Assembly: GCA_022495005.1 (NCBI GenBank)
Contig: JAGYXB010001414.1
Coordinates: 744,001 to 808,000 of the forward strand
Length of the DNA: 64,000 nucleotides
Direction: 5' to 3'
Source: Rhyacophila brunnea
Lineage: Eukaryota > Arthropoda > Insecta > Trichoptera > Rhyacophilidae
Shown here: positions 59,288 to 64,000 of the stretch, in pieces
How positions within the stretch are numbered: the first letter of the stretch is position 1
How the letters are laid out: each line of letters opens with the position of its first letter
The notes under the pieces: generated by a model
Seen by the model: only the letters and a program-made list of their open reading frames with translations
Told to the model about the DNA's origin: nothing
The model's database searches: none
Program-made: the position numbers and the translations under genes

Positions 59288-59658
59288 TCAGTGGCGAAGG
59301 GTGGAGGTGGGCTGTTAAGATCCGATAAAAATAGTACACACTAAACTTTATCAGTCATACGTAAGTATTTGTTTTCATTGAACTAATACTAGGTACAACG
59401 TGCAGATACTGTTGGTTAGTTTTCAAAAATCCATTTAACCCCTCAGTGCACACTTTTCCACTCATATTTATTTGTTTTCGTTGAATTAAGAATAGGTACA
59501 TATTACATATGGTGTTGGTTAGTTTTTTTTTAAATTCATTAAGCCAAACTATAATCGATAAAAAAAATGAAATGAAAACAAATACGTATGATTGAGAAAG
59601 TTTAGTGTGCACTATTTATGTCGTATCTTAATAGCCTACCTACACCCTTCGCCACTGA
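59288..59658. mobile_element. 370-bp hAT-type MITE with ~64-bp inverted ends
   Basis: The left end CAGTGGCGAAGGGTGGAGGT (59289) and the inverted right end CAGTGGCGAAGGGTGTAGGT (ending 59657) agree with few mismatches through about 64 bases, to CACACTAAACTTT. Flanks share GTCATAC on both sides (59281-59287 and 59659-59665), a 7-base duplication if the terminal T/A is counted in the element. Inside, a block of about 85 bases is present twice in tandem, each copy holding GTTGGTTAGTTTT. Same family as 36754-37651. Confidence 0.88.
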
Positions 59659-59665
59659 GTCATAC

Positions 59666-60822
59666 AATATATAAATTATTATTCTTATATTGTAAACTGT
59701 ATGCGGAAATATTTAAGCGATCATATTAGCAAAATAGAAAAAGAATTCTTTAAAAACAGCAACGCCTATTTTTCAATATGCACTCTTATTGCAACGTCGA
59801 GTAGAGAGAAACATATTCACATGTATATAGTATATGAGCAAACACAGGTGCAGTGTACATTATTATGTCAAAAATGTACCATATTACTTCATACGTTTCC
59901 AAGTTTAATCCATGCGCATCCAGTAATTCACATTATTTTAAATTCTCCCTAAACGAAACGCCTATGCCCTTTTTGATGGCTTAAAATTACAAGAAAAATA
60001 CTCTCATTAAATGAATAGGCTACATTCAAAAACAAATTGTATACTGAGGATCAGAGACTGGTTTATACAAAATTTGGGGCATGCTGCATTCAATCAAAGT
60101 TCCATTCGTTGAAAAGATTCAATCAAATTGGTCGCTTCATATGATATAATTTATACAGCGATGTAAGTACCGATACCATTTTGGGATTCTTTTATAAAGC
60201 TCATTTAATAGATCTAAATACGTAAGCTTTTTCATTCCCATGTCCTTTCATAAAGCCGCCTGCTGCACCCCCAATAGATTATAAATTATCATCAGGTATA
60301 TTATTCCATAAGCTGGACATTACTTTCTCAGTCACATGAAATTATAATAAACAGCTTTAATATTATTAATCTCAAAGCACTTAAGAATGCTTGGAATATT
60401 TCATGGTAAAAATATCTACGTTAAAATTCCCACCACCACCCGTCATATATGCACAGCCGTAGATATGCACGGCCGTTTTCCTTGACGCTTTAAACGTGTC
60501 TGAAAGAAGTAATTTTAAGTGCTCATTCCGTCCCGAGACGGAGCCGCACGGGAATGATGCTGCAACCATGCACCGTAATGCTTTAAAAAAAAAGTTAAGA
60601 AAGATTTTTTTGTTATCTATCAGATTATTATTATGTAACTAGAAAAAATACCGGGTGGCAGTATCACCTGTCAACATTATTTTCGATGTTGTGTGTTGTG
60701 TTGCCCTGCGTTACAGACAGATAAATCGAGGCAGATATATAATGTAATGTTACTTTAAACCATAATTTGTAATTTACGGTTTAATTACTCGTAACTATAT
60801 CCCGTATAAAATTCACGGGTCT
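59666..60822. other. Non-coding stretch with a small G+C hairpin
   Basis: At about 60527-60542 TCCGTCCCGAGACGGA forms a 6-bp stem, and CATTCC/GGAATG surround it as a second inverted pair. An 83-codon + frame at 59701-59952 was not recognised. Confidence 0.35.
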
Positions 60823-61220
60823 AGGACGATTTGGCACCGGGACAACTGGACGCCACGGAATTCTAAAATAAATAGACGTTAGGTACTTACAGGTACTTTA
60901 AAAAAATATATTTAATATTATTATTTATATTTAAATGATTATATTATGATTTAATAGTTGGTGAGAATGTAAATATGAAGACGTAAATAATGTTTTAATC
61001 GTGCATATGTTTAAGTTCCAACGAAAAAAAGAGTTTTTTATTTTATATAAAGCCTTAGGCATGGTAATTCTCAATCCGCAATAAAGAATACATTATGTTA
61101 AGAGTAAAATGAATTAAAACTACTAAGTAGTAGATGGAAACTGATTAAAATACCTCGTCTACGTTCTGTATACGTGTCTACGCCAGTGCGGCGTCCAATT
61201 GTCCGGAGTCCAGTCGTCCC
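60823..61220. mobile_element. ~398-bp inverted-repeat element
   Basis: The left end AGGACGATTTGGCACCGGGA followed by CAACTGGACGCC matches the inverted right end GGGACGACTGGACTCCGGAC followed by AATTGGACGCC with several mismatches over about 32 bases. The interior is A+T-rich and non-coding. No target duplication is certain. Related strings occur near 10185-10345 and 27240-27260. Confidence 0.65.
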
Positions 61221-62655
61221 ATCCCAAATTCACAGTTTACAGGTTTACATCATTATAGACCCCACACATCAATTGTCTATAATATATAACACCATGCTCA
61301 AAGGTGGGGAGTCTGATATAATGTAATGACTGATTACTTATGACAAATGTGTTACGTTCTCTCAAAAGGGAGATTGTTGAATGTGATGTAACAATACCAA
61401 CAAAATACAAACAACTTTTTTCATTTCTTTCAATAAGGAATTATTCGGTGAGAAAACCATACATAGGTACTGAAATCAATTATCAACATTTTTCATAGCG
61501 TTTTAAAAAATGTGATGAAATTTAGACAGCGGGTAAAAATACTTAAACAATGAAACAAACAAAAATATCAAAAATCTTACGATTTCTTGTTAGTTAGTAT
61601 CAACAATTGATAATATGTAGTTTACATATTGGATACACATTATAACTGTCTGATGATAGATAAATGAACCACGAAGTAGTGAGCATAATCGCTATTACCT
61701 CCCAATAAAATATAAGTGGTTTTATTTTAAAATGAAAGCTACATATTACACAAACAGGCGGCTTTCAAATGAAACGAGAATATTAAATGACATAGTAAAT
61801 CGCATCTAAGAAAGTCATTTAACGAGATAACCTGCATTCCTATTAATGACAATAATATTCAAAGTGGATCAATTAAAATTTTGATTGCCGATCGTTAAAC
61901 AGCCGTCATGTCTGCTTCCAACTGTTTTAATTTCCTGTTTTAACTCAGCCGAAGTGTCAGGCCCGACGAGATCAGATTTAAGTAGGTAGGTAGTTAGTAA
62001 CCTTTTCAACTTTTTAGTGCATCTACTATTTAGAATTTAGATGAAGTAGTAATTTTATTGGTGTGGCACGATTTTTTTTTCGAATAATTATTTACATTTT
62101 AAAATTACCCTAATAACCAATGCTCAAATGCATTTCTACTAGCGAACCAGAACAAGCGAGCATTGAAGCATAAAGATGATAAATTATGTGGATATCTCAG
62201 TGCGCAACTTTGACCTACAATATAAAACAATATATAAACATGGTTTTTTAGTAAACCAATAATGAGCAAATGTCACAAAGGCAATTTTCTTTGACGCAGA
62301 TGACGCAATCGATTCGTAAGAAGATTTAAAAGGGGGCCTCGAAACAGTTCAAACATGTCAAACAAATAAAAAAATATACAAAAACCTTAAAAGATACGTA
62401 CTTATCGCTCACAATTGTTGCATAAAATATTACCAATCACTCAAACTAACATCAAACGGGCCCATAACATAAATACCTACTCAAACAGATACGTATTTCT
62501 ACACACACAAAAAACCACTAATATAATTCTAATGTGTCTATTATCACTACTTATCCGTTCTTAATAATAATTAATTTTGGTTAAAGGGTGTAATTTGTGG
62601 TTTTTATTTTTTTGTCGTACGGGTCAAAATGTTATCTAGTCAAAACTCAAAATCA
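61221..62655. other. A+T-rich non-coding stretch
   Basis: Nothing bounded or coding was recognised. Confidence 0.4.
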
Positions 62656-62697
62656 AAATCAGCGCATCGGGCCTCCACGTCCCTGAACCCGCCACTG
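62656..62697 (-). repeat. Solo hAT-like terminus
   Basis: On the minus strand CAGTGGCGGGTTCAGGGACG followed by TGGAGGCCCGATGCG resembles the start of many insect hAT elements. The other end and a target duplication were not found in the window, so it is truncated or extends in a form I cannot trace. Confidence 0.35.
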
Positions 62698-64000
62698 GTC
62701 ACCAACCAAACATCATTGATTCGCTTTAGGCGATGTTAATGGATGTTTTAAAATTCTCGATCAACTTAAACAAAGTGATTATATTATTCCTTGTGAACTT
62801 AAAAATAATAGGGCAAATAATAAAATAGCTTAAATCTAATTAATTACTTTAGCTGAATTTTGACAGAGAATATTACACAGTATTATGTAATTCATTAAAA
62901 TGGTTAAAAGTATACCAATTTTCAAAATATTCCTTATTTCAAAAAAAATATTTTGTTATAGGTAGGTACCTACCTACGTGGCACGCAGCTATGCCATGCC
63001 AATTAATAAATTGTACATTATTTTGATATAGGTACATGGCCATATTTCGTTTATATTGAAACAGTTTTAAGAAAACTTTACTGAAAATGATAACATTTAT
63101 ATTATAGACAGACTATAACGCGTGCGTTTTGTATTATGTATGTATGTATTTTGAATTACTTAACAAATTAAGCACAAAATATGCATTGCCAAATAAACGA
63201 ATGGCGAAACTAAAACAATGAGATTTTTTTTCATCTTCCTCCAGGATCTGGTACATAATAATTAATTATATACTCTTACTGATGCATGTGAGAAAAATAA
63301 AGAAATTAATCATATTCAAACATATTTTAATAAACCAAAATTGCATCATAATATTCATAATGGGTACCGTATTTTTTGTGTTTATTTAAACTAAAGCCGT
63401 TATAAATCTGATTTAAAAATAAATTAAATATAAAACCAATCATTACTTACATCCGATAAGTGGTACCACAGTACCTGTGAGATTTGACCCACCCGACGGA
63501 CATGTCCGATTTAATTAGTTTCCATACCCCACCTTCGCAAGCAAACACCGGCCCCGGCACAAATCAATCTGTGTTTCATTTATCATTTAATCTCATTACG
63601 ATAGGTAGACGGACTAATAGTAAACACACGTAGACACACGTACAAATGACTGTTGCTATATTTCTAGGCAATCAAAATCACAATGGGCCGCGCCACGGCT
63701 AGGCATTCAATCGGAATGGATAAATCATCACGTTGAATTAAAGGCTAGGTACATAATAAGAGGGAAACCAAAATTCGATAACCTCATTAAAAATTACATT
63801 TAATATGTATTTATATAAACAGGAATATTCAGTGTTTAATCACAGCGTAACCAAATCTGTAAATAACACCATAACCCATGTTATTAATATCAGAATATTA
63901 CGTAGAATTCATTAATTTAACTTTAATTCTAGATTTTGTCGGTTTACGTGTTTCGATTTTCACATTATCAATACTTAACTTAAACTAACTAAAACTTAAA
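62698..64000. other. A+T-rich non-coding stretch
   Basis: Contains GGTAGGTACCTACCTACG at about 62962-62979, a clear example of the palindromic string spread over the window. A G+C-richer patch near 63470-63560 is unassigned. No exon or bounded repeat was found. Confidence 0.4.

Overview
This is a eukaryotic, probably arthropod, window. It is strongly A+T-rich (roughly 30% G+C by eye) and has no operons, no dense coding and no prokaryotic signals. Palindromic GTAGGTACCTAC-type strings are scattered throughout. The degraded mobile elements are of insect kinds: RTE-like LINE 3' ends, hAT transposons, MITEs, tRNA-derived SINEs and a Helitron that opens TCTCTATATATATAAA and closes with CTAG. A sap-feeding hemipteran, aphid-like, is my best guess; a lepidopteran is not excluded. 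The species cannot be read from this sequence.

The window looks like a large intergenic or intronic desert. No complete, recognisable host protein gene was found. The best host-gene signals are short possible first exons on the + strand. One is near 14.0-14.16 kb, with an initiator, a correctly spaced DPE, an ATG and a GTGAGC splice donor. One is near 52.39-52.64 kb, with an initiator, a perfect RGWYVT DPE and a 68-codon frame that looks like a small secreted peptide. One is near 36.0-36.1 kb, a signal-peptide-like frame ending at GTAAGT. Weaker ones lie near 38.8 kb and 20.9 kb. Several G+C-rich, non-repetitive islands (1.4, 2.4, 3.6, 7.3, 17.6, 20.2, 37.8, 40.7 and 44.6 kb) could be conserved regulatory DNA or unrecognised exons.

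Layout of mobile DNA. 0.7-1.2, 18.35-18.8 and 58.0-58.3 kb carry three copies of one unclassified repeat. 4.1, 12.7, 25.6, 32.7, 35.6, 39.1 and 46.1 kb carry tRNA-derived repeats. 15.5, 25.9-26.8, 29.4, 29.9, 35.2 and 48.8-49.85 kb carry non-LTR reverse transcriptase remnants, the last with a clear 12-bp target duplication. 16.9, 28.3, 36.8, 51.0, 59.3 and 60.8 kb carry MITE-like inverted-repeat elements, and 24.3 kb a foldback. 33.9-34.8 and 43.1-44.1 kb carry degraded hAT transposons with perfect 8-bp target duplications. 53.76-56.15 kb is an older hAT element with a Helitron remnant inserted inside it.

The mobile copies examined for coding are frameshifted or truncated, so none looks autonomous. 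The value of the window lies in the nested transposon history and in the few possible first exons. I did not find a convincing new multi-gene system.
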